The notes beneath the pieces were generated by a model. The model made no database searches, was not told where the DNA came from, and was given only the letters and a program-made list of their open reading frames with translations. The position numbers and the translations under genes were made by a program. 64,000 nucleotides of DNA from Ferdinandcohnia humi_A (lineage in GTDB: Bacteria > Bacillota > Bacilli > Bacillales > Bacillaceae_L), in the NCBI GenBank assembly GCA_047608075.1, contig JBLKRX010000026.1, positions 7,844-71,843 on the forward strand, in the 5' to 3' direction. This document shows, in pieces, positions 8,412 to 15,864 of this stretch; positions within the stretch are counted from its first letter, which is position 1, and every line of letters begins with the position of its first letter.

Positions 8412-9155
8412 ATGTCTAGTGATTATATTATTGGGAAAAACCCTGTAATAGAGGCGTTAAAGTCGGAACGGGAAATCAATAAAATTTGGATTGCTGAGGG
8501 TTCAAATAAAGGGCAAATGAATCAAATTACATCACTCGCACGTGAAAGTAATGTGTTAATTCAATTTGTACCAAAAAAGAAAATTGATCAAATGGTTGAG
8601 GGAAATCACCAAGGAGTGGTTGCTCAGGTAGCAGCATATGAGTATGTTGAGGTTGAAGATATATTAGCAGCTGCTAAGAACCGTGATGAGAATCCATTTA
8701 TTATTATTTTGGATGAGCTGGAGGATCCACATAATTTAGGATCTATCCTTCGAACAGCAGATGCTGTTGGTGCACATGGAATAATTATTCCTAAACGAAG
8801 AGCGGTTGGATTAACGACAACCGTTGCAAAGGCTTCTACAGGTGCAATTGAATATGTGCCAGTGGCACGTGTGACAAATCTCGCACGCACCATCGATGAC
8901 CTAAAGGACAGCGGGGTATGGATTGTTGGAACTGATGCCAAAGGGAAAGAGGATTATCGACACGTTGATGGAAATATGCCAATTGCTCTCGTAATTGGTA
9001 GTGAAGGGAAAGGTATGGGGCGCTTAATTAAAGATAAGTGTGACTTCCTACTTCGACTTCCTATGCAAGGTAAGGTTACCTCCCTAAATGCTTCAGTTGC
9101 TGCAAGTCTACTTATGTATGAGGTATATCGTAAGCGGAATCCATTAGGAGAGTAA
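8412..9155 (+). CDS. rlmB: 23S rRNA (guanosine-2'-O)-methyltransferase
   Basis: This SpoU-family enzyme methylates the ribose of a 23S rRNA guanosine (G2251 in E. coli numbering). The N-terminal substrate-binding domain covers about residues 1-75. The trefoil-knot SAM domain shows its three motifs: LDELEDPHNLGSILRTADAVG, LVIGSEGKGMGRL and LRLPMQGKVTSLNASVAAS. It has 247 residues and a strong AAAGGAGGAG site. rae1 follows after six bases. Confidence 0.95.
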   Translation: MSSDYIIGKNPVIEALKSEREINKIWIAEGSNKGQMNQITSLARESNVLIQFVPKKKIDQMVEGNHQGVVAQVAAYEYVEVEDILAAAKNRDENPFIIILDELEDPHNLGSILRTADAVGAHGIIIPKRRAVGLTTTVAKASTGAIEYVPVARVTNLARTIDDLKDSGVWIVGTDAKGKEDYRHVDGNMPIALVIGSEGKGMGRLIKDKCDFLLRLPMQGKVTSLNASVAASLLMYEVYRKRNPLGE

Positions 9156-9161
9156 TTAGAG

Positions 9162-9671
9162 ATGGATATCCTGTTGGTAGATGGTTATAACATCATAGGT
9201 GCTTGGCCGGAATTACGAGTCCTTAAAATGAAGGATTTTGCATCAGCCCGAGATTTGTTAATAGAAAAGATGGCTGAATACCAAGCATTCACAGGATACA
9301 AGGTTATCGTAGTTTTTGATGCACACCTCGTACCGGGAATTGAAACAAAGGTCAAAAGTCGTAAGGTTGAAGTAATATTTACTCGTGAAAATGAAACAGC
9401 AGATGAACGTATAGAAAAATTAGCAAAACAGCTTAGTAATATTAAAACCCAAATTCATGTAGCCACTTCGGATTATACGGAACAATGGGCAATTTTTGGA
9501 CAAGGGGCATTACGAAAATCAGCAAGAGAGCTATTAACAGAGATGGAAGTAGTTGAAACGAACATCCAACGGAAAGTAAAAAAATCATACCAAGAAAAGA
9601 GTACATCCAAAATTCCTCTTTCCGACGAAGTTGCAGAAATTTTTGAAAAATGGCGACGTGGACAGCGATGA
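9162..9671 (+). CDS. rae1: NYN-domain ribonuclease Rae1 (YacP)
   Basis: This 169-residue PIN-like NYN protein corresponds to B. subtilis YacP/Rae1, an endonuclease that cuts mRNA in a ribosome-dependent way. The first acidic motif is MDILLVDGYNIIGAW. Further catalytic acidic residues lie in VVFDAH near residue 50 and in ATSDYTEQ near residue 105. It is closely linked to rlmB, and the next gene, sigH, has its own promoter. Confidence 0.9.
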   Translation: MDILLVDGYNIIGAWPELRVLKMKDFASARDLLIEKMAEYQAFTGYKVIVVFDAHLVPGIETKVKSRKVEVIFTRENETADERIEKLAKQLSNIKTQIHVATSDYTEQWAIFGQGALRKSARELLTEMEVVETNIQRKVKKSYQEKSTSKIPLSDEVAEIFEKWRRGQR

Positions 9672-9675
9672 CTGG

Positions 9676-9705
9676 TTGACGCTAGGAAAAATACTCCTGT
9701 ATAAT
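9676..9705 (+). promoter_or_regulatory. Probable sigma-A promoter of sigH
   Basis: TTGACG (9676-9681) and a perfect TATAAT (9700-9705) are separated by 18 bp. The promoter lies directly after the rae1 stop and about 100 bp before sigH. In B. subtilis sigH expression is also controlled by AbrB, but I cannot identify that site by eye. Confidence 0.75.
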
Positions 9706-9801
9706 ATTTCTATATAAAGAATTTTTTTGATGTAGGCGGTAAGGTAGCAAGATTCGCATTTTGAAGTAGCAACTTCTAAATGGTAGGTCGGGGGGATCGG
9801 T

Positions 9802-10455
9802 GTGAGTTCAAGCTTCGATGATGTTAGCAGCAGGTTGTATTTTGACCGACTAGAGGATGAAGAAGTCGTAGAATTAGTCCATGCAGGCGAGAGTGAGGCT
9901 CTGGATTATTTAATAAATAAGTATAAGAATTTTGTTCGTGCAAAAGCTAGATCTTATTTTTTAATTGGTGCTGATCGCGAGGATATCGTACAAGAAGGTA
10001 TGATTGGTTTGTATAAAGCGATTCGTGACTTTAAAGAGGACAAGCTATCCTCTTTCAAGGCATTTGCTGAGCTATGCATTACACGTCAAATCATTACTGC
10101 AATTAAAACCGCAACTAGACAGAAACATATTCCACTCAACTCGTATGTTTCATTGGACAAGCCGATTTATGACGAGGAATCCGACCGTACACTAATGGAT
10201 GTTATATCTGGTGCAAAGGTTATGGACCCTGAGGAATTAATAATTAACAGGGAAAAGTTTGACGATATAGAACTTAAGATGGCTGAACTCTTGAGTGACC
10301 TTGAAAGAAAGGTACTAGCCTTGTATCTTGATGGCAGGTCATATCAGGAAATTTCCGAGGATTTGAACCGACATGTAAAATCAATTGACAATGCCTTACA
10401 GCGAGTCAAGAGAAAGCTAGAACGGTATTTAGAGATTCGAGAAATTAAATTATAG
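9802..10455 (+). CDS. sigH: RNA polymerase sigma-H factor (Spo0H)
   Basis: SigH directs transcription at the onset of sporulation and in competence. The 217-residue protein shows region 2 (KYKNFVRAKARSYFLIGADR, then EDIVQEGMIGLYKAIRDF) and region 4 (LSDLERKVLALYLDGRSYQEI). Start is GTG at 9802 after a GGGGGATCG site; the first ~15 residues diverge from the B. subtilis protein as usual. It stands between rae1 and rpmG, as in B. subtilis. Confidence 0.98.
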   Translation: MSSSFDDVSSRLYFDRLEDEEVVELVHAGESEALDYLINKYKNFVRAKARSYFLIGADREDIVQEGMIGLYKAIRDFKEDKLSSFKAFAELCITRQIITAIKTATRQKHIPLNSYVSLDKPIYDEESDRTLMDVISGAKVMDPEELIINREKFDDIELKMAELLSDLERKVLALYLDGRSYQEISEDLNRHVKSIDNALQRVKRKLERYLEIREIKL

Positions 10456-10571
10456 GGTAAAGTACATGGACAGTAAGCGTAACCAAAATTTACAGTTCGT
10501 CCATGTATTGACATATAAAACGAGCCTGTGATACAGTTTTAAAGAAATATAAGACTGTTATGAAATCTTTT

Positions 10572-10699
10572 ACTTTATTCATAGTATGAGTGAAATAATC
10601 ATTTTTATGGGAATAAAGGTAAAGCCTCCGGCGGATGTCTCAGATATTCAGAGTAAAGTTATTGAAATGCTCGACAAAATTCGCCAGGGCAAATCTGAT
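10572..10699 (+). repeat. Hairpin-plus-core repeat, copy 1 (before rpmG)
   Basis: This copy begins ACTTTATTCA, has the partly complementary GGGAATAAAGGT at 10609-10620, and then the core AAAGCCTCCGGCGGATG at 10621-10637. The core continues with CAGATATTCAGAG and GCTCGACAAAATTCGCCAGG. It matches copies 2 (11252-11435) and 3 (19440-19627) but is about 12 bp shorter in the right part. A 41-codon ORF spans it (10586-10711). Confidence 0.8.
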
Positions 10700-10711
10700 A
10701 ACAATAAATAA
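10586..10711 (+). CDS. Possible 41-residue peptide within repeat copy 1
   Basis: An ATG-initiated ORF runs through the repeat and ends just before rpmG. The product starts MSEIIIFMGIKVKPPADVSD and ends with a lysine-rich, amphipathic stretch. There is no convincing ribosome-binding site upstream. The other two repeat copies have a similar reading frame (KPPADASDFQ) without a start codon. It may be chance or the remnant of a coding ancestor of the repeat. I rate it unproven. Confidence 0.25.
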   Translation: MSEIIIFMGIKVKPPADVSDIQSKVIEMLDKIRQGKSDNNK

Positions 10712-10744
10712 ATGCAAGTAGCATTTTATAGAGAAGGTGATAAA

Positions 10745-10891
10745 ATGCGAAAAAAGGTAGTCCTTGCATGTGTAGAATGTGGTAGTCGAAACTATACAAC
10801 AATGAAAAATAGTAGTGAAGCTGAACGACTTGAAATGAAGAAGTTCTGTAAGACTTGCAATTCTCACACAACCCATCGGGAAACGAAATAG
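10745..10891 (+). CDS. rpmG: Ribosomal protein bL33 (zinc-ribbon form)
   Basis: This 48-residue protein starts MRKKVVLACVECGSRNY. Cysteines at 9, 12, 35 and 38 form a zinc ribbon, so this is the C+ paralogue used when zinc is sufficient. It has a GAGAAGGTGATAAA site and lies 38 bp before secE, as in B. subtilis where rpmGB precedes secE. Confidence 0.95.
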   Translation: MRKKVVLACVECGSRNYTTMKNSSEAERLEMKKFCKTCNSHTTHRETK

Positions 10892-10929
10892 ACTCGGATT
10901 GTCTTTGATTATAGTTGGAGGTTACATGG

Positions 10930-11112
10930 ATGAAGAGCATAACCAAATTTTTTCGTGACGTAATTCGTGAAATGAAACGAGTTAGTTGGCCAAAAAGAAA
11001 AGAACTTACACGCTACACAGTTGTAACATTAACAACTGTTATCTTTGCAGCTGTATTTTTTGCAGTGGTTGATTTAGGAATTTCGGAATTAATTCGTTTG
11101 GTACTTGAATAA
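10930..11112 (+). CDS. secE: Preprotein translocase subunit SecE
   Basis: SecE clamps the SecY channel. This 60-residue single-span form has the conserved cytoplasmic segment REMKRVSWPKRKEL followed by one transmembrane helix (VVTLTTVIFAAVFFAVVDLG). ATG 10930 is chosen because GGAGG sits eight bases upstream; an earlier TTG and an out-of-frame ATG at 10926 are unlikely. Confidence 0.96.
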   Translation: MKSITKFFRDVIREMKRVSWPKRKELTRYTVVTLTTVIFAAVFFAVVDLGISELIRLVLE

Positions 11113-11135
11113 ACACTGTACACTCATGGTATAAT
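11105..11135 (+). promoter_or_regulatory. Extended -10 promoter after secE
   Basis: TATAAT at 11130-11135 is preceded by TGG, an extended -10. The nearest -35, TTGAAT at 11105-11110, is 19 bp away. The promoter overlaps the end of secE and points at nusG, but a terminator-like hairpin follows within about 30 bp. Confidence 0.55.
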
Positions 11136-11160
11136 GATGGATAATACAGGAAGACAATAA

Positions 11161-11184
11161 AAGGCCCGGGAACGGGTTTTTTTA
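11161..11184 (+). terminator. Short terminator-like hairpin in the nusG leader
   Basis: CCCG, a GGAA loop and CGGG are followed by seven T residues. The stem is only four to five base pairs, so termination would be partial. It could end secE transcripts or attenuate transcripts from the promoter at 11130. Confidence 0.5.
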
Positions 11185-11251
11185 ATTGCAAAAATTTATG
11201 GTTTCGACAATGAAAATTGTATACAAAATATGTAGTAGAAGCTCTGATTTT

Positions 11252-11435
11252 ACTTTATTCAGCCGACCAACTCTTTATGTGGTTGGATAAATGCTATAAA
11301 AGTAAACAATTTAGTCAGTGTTCAAGTTTTGCTGAATAATGGTAAAGCCTCCGGCGGATGCCTCAGATTTTCAAAGGAAGTTTATCGAGCAAGCTCGATA
11401 AAATCTGGGCGCAAATACGCCAAGGTGCATTTGAT
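11252..11435 (+). repeat. Hairpin-plus-core repeat, copy 2 (before nusG)
   Basis: ACTTTATTCAGCC (from 11252) and GCTGAATAA (near 11331) form the flanking inverted repeat, with about 65 bp between. The core AAAGCCTCCGGCGGATGCCT starts at 11344 and carries the hairpin ATCGAGCAAGCTCGAT at 11384-11399, then CTGGGCGCAAATACGCCAAG. It ends 35 bp before nusG. Core identity with copy 3 is very high across about 90 bp. Confidence 0.85.
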
Positions 11436-11470
11436 TTTGAAGGGGAGGGAAGGACAAGTAGTCCTACTAA

Positions 11471-12004
11471 ATGGAAAAGAACTGGTATGTTGTTCATACG
11501 TATTCGGGGTATGAAAACAAAGTAAAAGCAAATTTAGAAAAACGTGTTGAGTCAATGGCAATGCAGGATAAAATATTCCGCGTTGTAGTGCCAGAAGATG
11601 AAGAAACTGATATTAAAAACGGCAAAAAGAAGGTTGTTAAAAAGAAAGTATTTCCTGGTTATGTATTGGTAGAACTTATTATGACAGATGATTCTTGGTA
11701 TGTTGTTAGAAATACACCGGGAGTTACTGGATTTGTAGGGTCTGCAGGATCAGGTTCAAAGCCAACCCCGCTTTTACCAGAAGAGGTAAATTTCATACTT
11801 AAGAGAATGGGTATGGATGAAAAACCAATTGAAGTTGACTTTGAATTAAGAGAAACTGTTCGTGTTAAAGAAGGACCGTTTACAAACTTTACTGGTGCGA
11901 TTGAGGATCTTGATTTAGACAAGCATAAGGTGAAAGTTCTAGTGAATATGTTTGGTCGTGAAACTCCTGTAGAACTAGATTTTTCACAGATAGAAAAAAT
12001 CTAA
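11471..12004 (+). CDS. nusG: Transcription termination/antitermination factor NusG
   Basis: NusG binds RNA polymerase and in Bacillus promotes sequence-specific pausing. The 177-residue protein has an NGN domain (NWYVVHTYSGYENKVKANLE at the N-terminus) and a C-terminal KOW domain (VKEGPFTNFTGAIEDLDLDK). ATG 11471 is preceded at some distance by GGGGAGGGAAGG. It is separated from secE by an unusually long 358-bp gap that contains a repeat element. Confidence 0.97.
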   Translation: MEKNWYVVHTYSGYENKVKANLEKRVESMAMQDKIFRVVVPEDEETDIKNGKKKVVKKKVFPGYVLVELIMTDDSWYVVRNTPGVTGFVGSAGSGSKPTPLLPEEVNFILKRMGMDEKPIEVDFELRETVRVKEGPFTNFTGAIEDLDLDKHKVKVLVNMFGRETPVELDFSQIEKI

Positions 12005-12015
12005 TGGAAAAAAAC

Positions 12016-12044
12016 TTGATATTGTATTTGAAAAGTGGTAATAT
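12016..12044 (+). promoter_or_regulatory. Candidate promoter of rplK
   Basis: TTGATA (12016-12021) and TAATAT (12039-12044) are 17 bp apart, just after the nusG stop. This leaves a ~120-nt leader before rplK. Confidence 0.5.
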
Positions 12045-12121
12045 TGCATAGGTCAGTATGTCTCAAGATAAAGAGACTAGCTATGCTAATGTTCTTTATT
12101 GATATATAAAGAATGATGATG

Positions 12122-12158
12122 AGTGGGAGGGTTTACCCTATTACCACATCACGGACTT
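12122..12158 (+). promoter_or_regulatory. Structured rplK leader, possible r-protein binding site
   Basis: GTGGGAGGG, a TTTA loop and CCCTATTACCAC form a bulged hairpin directly before the rplK ribosome site. A related motif (GTGGGAGG ... ACCACA) precedes rplA at about 12751. In E. coli, L1 binds the L11 leader, so an L1-type site is a reasonable guess, but this is inference. Confidence 0.45.
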
Positions 12159-12174
12159 TAAGGAGGTGTGTCTC

Positions 12175-12600
12175 GTGGCTAAAAAAGTAATTAAAGAGGT
12201 AAAATTACAAATTCCAGCAGGTAAAGCAAACCCTGCACCACCAGTTGGACCAGCACTAGGTCAAGCAGGTGTTAATATCATGGGATTCTGTAAGGAGTTC
12301 AATGCTCGTACAGCAGAACAAGCTGGTTTAATTATTCCTGTTGTAATCACTGTTTATGAAGATCGTTCATTTACGTTTATTACAAAAACTCCTCCTGCTG
12401 CAGTTCTTCTTAAGAAAGCAGCTGGTATCGAGTCTGGTTCAGGTCAACCGAACCGTAATAAAGTTGCAACAGTTAAGCGTGATAAAGTACGCGAGATTGC
12501 AGAAACAAAAATGCCTGATCTAAATGCGGCAAACGTTGAATCTGCAATGCGTATGGTTGAAGGTACTGCTCGTAGCATGGGAATTGTTATCGAAGACTAA
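12175..12600 (+). CDS. rplK: Ribosomal protein uL11
   Basis: L11 forms the GTPase-associated centre of the 50S subunit with L10 and binds 23S rRNA and RelA. The 141-residue protein has the N-terminal PAGKANPAPPVGPALGQAGV with the proline-rich hinge, and the C-terminal RNA-binding domain with MRMVEGTARSMGI. GTG 12175 is selected by the AAGGAGGTGTG site five bases upstream; the GTG at 12166 lies inside that site. Confidence 0.97.
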   Translation: MAKKVIKEVKLQIPAGKANPAPPVGPALGQAGVNIMGFCKEFNARTAEQAGLIIPVVITVYEDRSFTFITKTPPAAVLLKKAAGIESGSGQPNRNKVATVKRDKVREIAETKMPDLNAANVESAMRMVEGTARSMGIVIED

Positions 12601-12744
12601 TTCCGAATTTGTTACATGTTTTTGGGGGTTGCGGATGGACTAGTATATTTTTCTATTCGCAACCTTTAATGTGTCTAGCACTGGCGCTAACTCTTGAGGC
12701 TACAATGTAAACTGAACTTGTGCTTGAATGAGTGCGCTTTTGCT

Positions 12745-12785
12745 TTTCTACGTGGGAGGTTATTCCGCTAAAACCACAATTGAGG
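12745..12785 (+). promoter_or_regulatory. rplA leader motif similar to rplK leader
   Basis: CGTGGGAGG, a short apical region and TAAAACCACA lie immediately before the rplA ribosome site. The arrangement resembles the hairpin at 12122. It is a candidate autoregulatory L1 target, not demonstrated. Confidence 0.4.
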
Positions 12786-12797
12786 AGGAAATTTATT

Positions 12798-13487
12798 ATG
12801 GCAAAAAGAGGTAAAAAGTACGCAGAAGCTGCTAAATTAGTAGACCGTACAAAAGCTTATTCAGTTGCTGAAGCAATTGAACTTGTTAAAAAAACAAACA
12901 CAGCTAAATTTGATGCTACTGTAGAAGTTGCATTCCGTTTAGGAGTTGACCCTAAGAAAGCTGACCAACAAATCCGTGGTGCAGTTGTTCTTCCAAATGG
13001 TACTGGTAAAACTCAACGTGTATTAGTATTCGCAAAAGGTGAAAAAGCAAAAGAAGCGGAAGCTGCTGGAGCTGATTTCGTAGGCGATAGCGAATATATC
13101 AACAAAATCAACCAAGGTTGGTTCGACTTTGATGTAATCGTAGCTACACCTGACATGATGGGTGAAGTTGGTAAACTTGGTCGTGTATTAGGACCTAAAG
13201 GTTTAATGCCAAACCCTAAAACAGGAACTGTTACATTTGATGTAGACAGAGCTGTTAAAGAAATCAAAGCTGGTAAAGTTGAATACCGTGTTGATAAATC
13301 TGCTAACATCCATGTTCCAATCGGTAAGATCTCATTTGATGATCAAAAACTAATTGAGAACTTCACTACAATTTATGAAACAATGCTAAAGGTAAAACCA
13401 TCTGCTGCTAAAGGTACTTACATCAAGAATGTAGCTGTATCTTCAACAATGGGACCTGGTGTAAAAGTAGATTCTTCAACTTTCTAA
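12798..13487 (+). CDS. rplA: Ribosomal protein uL1
   Basis: L1 builds the mobile stalk near the E site and usually represses its own operon. It has 229 residues, with the signature LGRVLGPKGLMPNPKTGTV near residue 130 and the IKAGKVEYRVDKSANIH segment. ATG 12798 follows GAGGAGGAAA. The track-length open frame extends upstream to 12732, but that region has no ribosome site and reads through the leader. Confidence 0.97.
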   Translation: MAKRGKKYAEAAKLVDRTKAYSVAEAIELVKKTNTAKFDATVEVAFRLGVDPKKADQQIRGAVVLPNGTGKTQRVLVFAKGEKAKEAEAAGADFVGDSEYINKINQGWFDFDVIVATPDMMGEVGKLGRVLGPKGLMPNPKTGTVTFDVDRAVKEIKAGKVEYRVDKSANIHVPIGKISFDDQKLIENFTTIYETMLKVKPSAAKGTYIKNVAVSSTMGPGVKVDSSTF

Positions 13488-13504
13488 TTGCTAAAAAGTG
13501 GATA

Positions 13505-13533
13505 TTGACTTTTATACTAGCATTAAATATAAT
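13505..13533 (+). promoter_or_regulatory. Strong sigma-A promoter of rplJ-rplL
   Basis: TTGACT (13505-13510) and a perfect TATAAT (13528-13533) are 17 bp apart. They precede the L10 leader and so define the start of the rplJL transcript. Confidence 0.85.
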
Positions 13534-13559
13534 AAGTTTTGTTGTTAACAAATGAATAG

Positions 13560-13673
13560 CATTTGTACCGTAGACAGTAGGTGCTACTAGATAGCTTAAA
13601 ATCCTACCGAGGTGTAGTTAATGTTAATTGATAATTACTACCTCTATGTCTACTCGGCATAGAGGTTTTTTAT
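13560..13673 (+). ncRNA. L10 leader with attenuator
   Basis: The segment with CCGTAGACAGTAGG, then AATCCTACCGAGGTG, is the conserved L10(L12)4 binding leader of Firmicutes. It is followed by a perfect 8-bp hairpin (CCTCTATG at 13641-13648 and CATAGAGG at 13658-13665) and a run of seven T. Excess L10-L12 complex is expected to favour termination before rplJ. Confidence 0.88.
13641..13673 (+). terminator. Attenuator terminator of the L10 leader
   Basis: Perfect stem CCTCTATG / CATAGAGG with a nine-base loop and a T-run. It lies inside the rplJ leader rather than after a gene, so it acts as an attenuator. Confidence 0.85.
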
Positions 13674-13733
13674 ATCTTAACACCGAACGGTTTCAAGTGT
13701 ATGAATTGAAATTACTCACAGGAGGTGTAAAGA

Positions 13734-14234
13734 ATGAGTCGTGCAGTAGAACAAAAGAAACAAATCGTATCTGAAATTGCAGACAAATTCCGTGAAAGCA
13801 AATCAACTATCATCGTAGATTATCGCGGTCTAACTGTTGGTGAAGTAACTGAACTTCGTAAGCAACTACGTGAGGCTGGCATTGAGTTTAAAGTATACAA
13901 AAACACTTTAAGCCGTCGTGCTGCTGAACTAGCTGAACTTAACGGTTTAAACGATGCGTTAACAGGACCTAACGCAATTGCATTCAGTAATGAAGATGTA
14001 GTTGCTCCTGCTAAAATTCTTAATGATTTTGCTAAAAAGCATGATGCATTAGAAATTAAAGCGGGTGTAATTGAAGGTAATGTTGCATCACTTGAGCAAG
14101 TTAAAGCTCTTGCAGATCTACCATCTCGCGAAGGCTTACTTTCAATGTTGCTTAGCGTACTTCAAGCTCCAATTCGCAATCTTGCACTTGCTACTAAAGC
14201 AGTTGCAGACCAAAAAGAAGAGCAAAGTGCTTAA
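13734..14234 (+). CDS. rplJ: Ribosomal protein uL10
   Basis: L10 anchors the L7/L12 stalk and with it recruits translation factors. The 166-residue protein has the RNA-binding N-terminus (VDYRGLTVGEVTELRKQLR, then VYKNTLSRRA) and a C-terminal helix for L12 dimers. The ribosome site AGGAGGTG is strong. Regulation by the leader upstream is visible in the sequence. Confidence 0.97.
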   Translation: MSRAVEQKKQIVSEIADKFRESKSTIIVDYRGLTVGEVTELRKQLREAGIEFKVYKNTLSRRAAELAELNGLNDALTGPNAIAFSNEDVVAPAKILNDFAKKHDALEIKAGVIEGNVASLEQVKALADLPSREGLLSMLLSVLQAPIRNLALATKAVADQKEEQSA

Positions 14235-14297
14235 TTTAAGACAAACAAAACAATTCGAATTTCAAATAGGATAAACAATTTTAAGGAGGATTTTCTA

Positions 14298-14660
14298 ATG
14301 ACTAAAGAACAAATCATCGAAGCAGTTAAAAATATGACTGTTTTAGAACTAAATGACCTTGTAAAAGCAATCGAAGAAGAATTTGGTGTAACTGCTGCTG
14401 CTCCTGTAGCTGTAGTTGCTGGTGGAGCTGGCGAAGCTGCTGCTGAGCAAACTGAATTTGATGTAGTATTAGCTGACGCTGGTGCACAAAAAATCAAAGT
14501 TATCAAAGTTGTACGTGAACTTACTGGTCTTGGCTTAAAAGAAGCTAAAGAACTTGTTGACAACACTCCAAAGCCAATCAAAGAAGGCGTTTCTAAAGAA
14601 GAGGCTGAAGAAATCAAAGCTAAGCTTGAAGAAGTTGGAGCTGGCGTAGAAGTTAAGTAA
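14298..14660 (+). CDS. rplL: Ribosomal protein bL12 (L7/L12)
   Basis: This 120-residue stalk protein has the N-terminal dimerisation helices (MTVLELNDLVKAIEEEFGV), an alanine- and glycine-rich hinge around residues 35-50, and the factor-binding C-terminal domain (KIKVIKVVRELTGLGLKEAK). It follows rplJ by 63 bp and is closed by a strong terminator. Confidence 0.98.
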   Translation: MTKEQIIEAVKNMTVLELNDLVKAIEEEFGVTAAAPVAVVAGGAGEAAAEQTEFDVVLADAGAQKIKVIKVVRELTGLGLKEAKELVDNTPKPIKEGVSKEEAEEIKAKLEEVGAGVEVK

Positions 14661-14675
14661 TAACTATTAACTTAG

Positions 14676-14707
14676 AAAAAGCTCGCTATTACAGCGAGCT
14701 TTTTTTA
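14676..14707 (+). terminator. Terminator after rplL
   Basis: GCTCGCT, a short loop (ATTAC) and AGCGAGC are followed by seven T residues. The flanking A and T runs extend the stem. Confidence 0.93.
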
Positions 14708-14786
14708 CAATTTCAACGTATACCTCCTTTAGAGGAGGAATAAAAGGGTTATACTAAAGTAAACTCTTATGTTGGGAGATACATAA

Positions 14787-15386
14787 ATGGGCGATCATTA
14801 TTATACAAATAAACCCTCTGTTGCAAGTAATGAGAGAACCTGGTCTTTTGATTTAAAAGGGAAAAACTTTACTTTTACAAGTGATAGTGGTGTTTTTTCA
14901 AAAAAAGAAGTAGATTTTGGGTCTAGGTTACTAGTAGAGGCATTTGTACCACCAAAAATTGTCGGTCCCTTTTTAGATGTTGGTTGTGGATATGGACCCA
15001 TAGGCCTTGCATTAGCAAAAGCATACGATGATCGGCTTGTTGAAATGATTGATGTAAATGAAAGAGCTGTCGAGCTAGCAAAGAAAAATGCTGAGATAAA
15101 TAGAGTTTCAAATGTTGAGATTTATCAAAGTGATCTCTTTACAAATGTCGAGAATAGTGAATTTGCGGCAATTCTTTCAAACCCACCAATTCGTGCAGGG
15201 AAGAAGGTTGTCCATCAAATTTTAGAGGAAAGTTATAGTAGGTTGATCCCTGGTGGTGAGCTATGGATTGTCATTCAAAAAAAACAAGGTGCTCCCTCAG
15301 CGATCGAAAAACTAGAATCTATTTTTGATGAAGTCGAGGTAGTGGAGAGGAAAAAAGGCTATCACATTATTAAAACTACCCGTTAA
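14787..15386 (+). CDS. ybxB: RsmC-like class I methyltransferase
   Basis: This 199-residue protein is the YbxB type of small-domain rRNA guanine N2-methyltransferase homologue. The SAM-binding motif is FLDVGCGYGPIGLALAK near residue 57, and the catalytic NPPIRAGK motif is near residue 132. It lacks the N-terminal half of E. coli RsmC. Position between rplL and rpoB matches B. subtilis. The target nucleotide cannot be told from sequence. Confidence 0.92.
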   Translation: MGDHYYTNKPSVASNERTWSFDLKGKNFTFTSDSGVFSKKEVDFGSRLLVEAFVPPKIVGPFLDVGCGYGPIGLALAKAYDDRLVEMIDVNERAVELAKKNAEINRVSNVEIYQSDLFTNVENSEFAAILSNPPIRAGKKVVHQILEESYSRLIPGGELWIVIQKKQGAPSAIEKLESIFDEVEVVERKKGYHIIKTTR

Positions 15387-15864
15387 GAATCATGAGCAGT
15401 ACAAATGTTCTTTTTTTACAATTTGAATAAAAAAATATTGACGACTATTTTTTCCTGTGATAGCATTATATAATGCCAATATGTAATTTTTCCATGTATA
15501 ACTAAAAAATTAAATATATGTATAAATATAGTATGTATGGAAAAACTAATAAAATCAATAGTTCGTTTTTTGAAAATGTGGTTTTCTTAGAAGAAACCCT
15601 TTTTTCTTTTGTCTATATGAAAGGGTTTGTTTGAGGAAAAACGGCTATTTTCCAGGTCTCAGAGCCCGAAATGATTTATCTTTTTGATTGTTTTTGTAAA
15701 AAACAGTATAAGAAAATGATAGGGATTTAATATGCACTATTATTTTAAGCTGTTAAATGTTTTAAATTCTTACTAATTATTTGTGTTCAAAAAATGAACC
15801 TAGTAACTAGTAAGTACTTATAAATTAGCAAGATTAATAACGCTTGATATGAGGGGTGAATGAG
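15387..15864 (+). other. rpoB upstream region, long leader
   Basis: This 478-bp gap has no gene. It holds a candidate promoter at 15438-15466 and, about 130 bp later, a hairpin with AAACCCTTTT near 15594 pairing with AAAGGGTTT near 15620. The predicted leader of nearly 400 nt before rpoB is long. I see no known riboswitch motif in it. Confidence 0.5.
15438..15466 (+). promoter_or_regulatory. Candidate extended -10 promoter of rpoBC
   Basis: TTGACG (15438-15443) and TAGCAT (15461-15466) are 17 bp apart and the -10 is preceded by TGA, an extended -10. A better TATAAT at 15469-15474 has a 25-bp spacing, too long for the same -35. Confidence 0.5.

Noticed and set aside
11329..11514. 61-codon ORF ending inside nusG
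   Set aside because: It is another frame of repeat copy 2 and overlaps nusG; no ribosome site was seen.
12732..12797. In-frame N-terminal extension of rplA
   Set aside because: No ribosome site, and the region forms the leader hairpin; the family starts at MAKRGKKY.
15469..15474. TATAAT as -10 of the rpoB promoter
   Set aside because: The only good -35 is 25 bp away, too far; TAGCAT with TGA fits better, though the call stays tentative.
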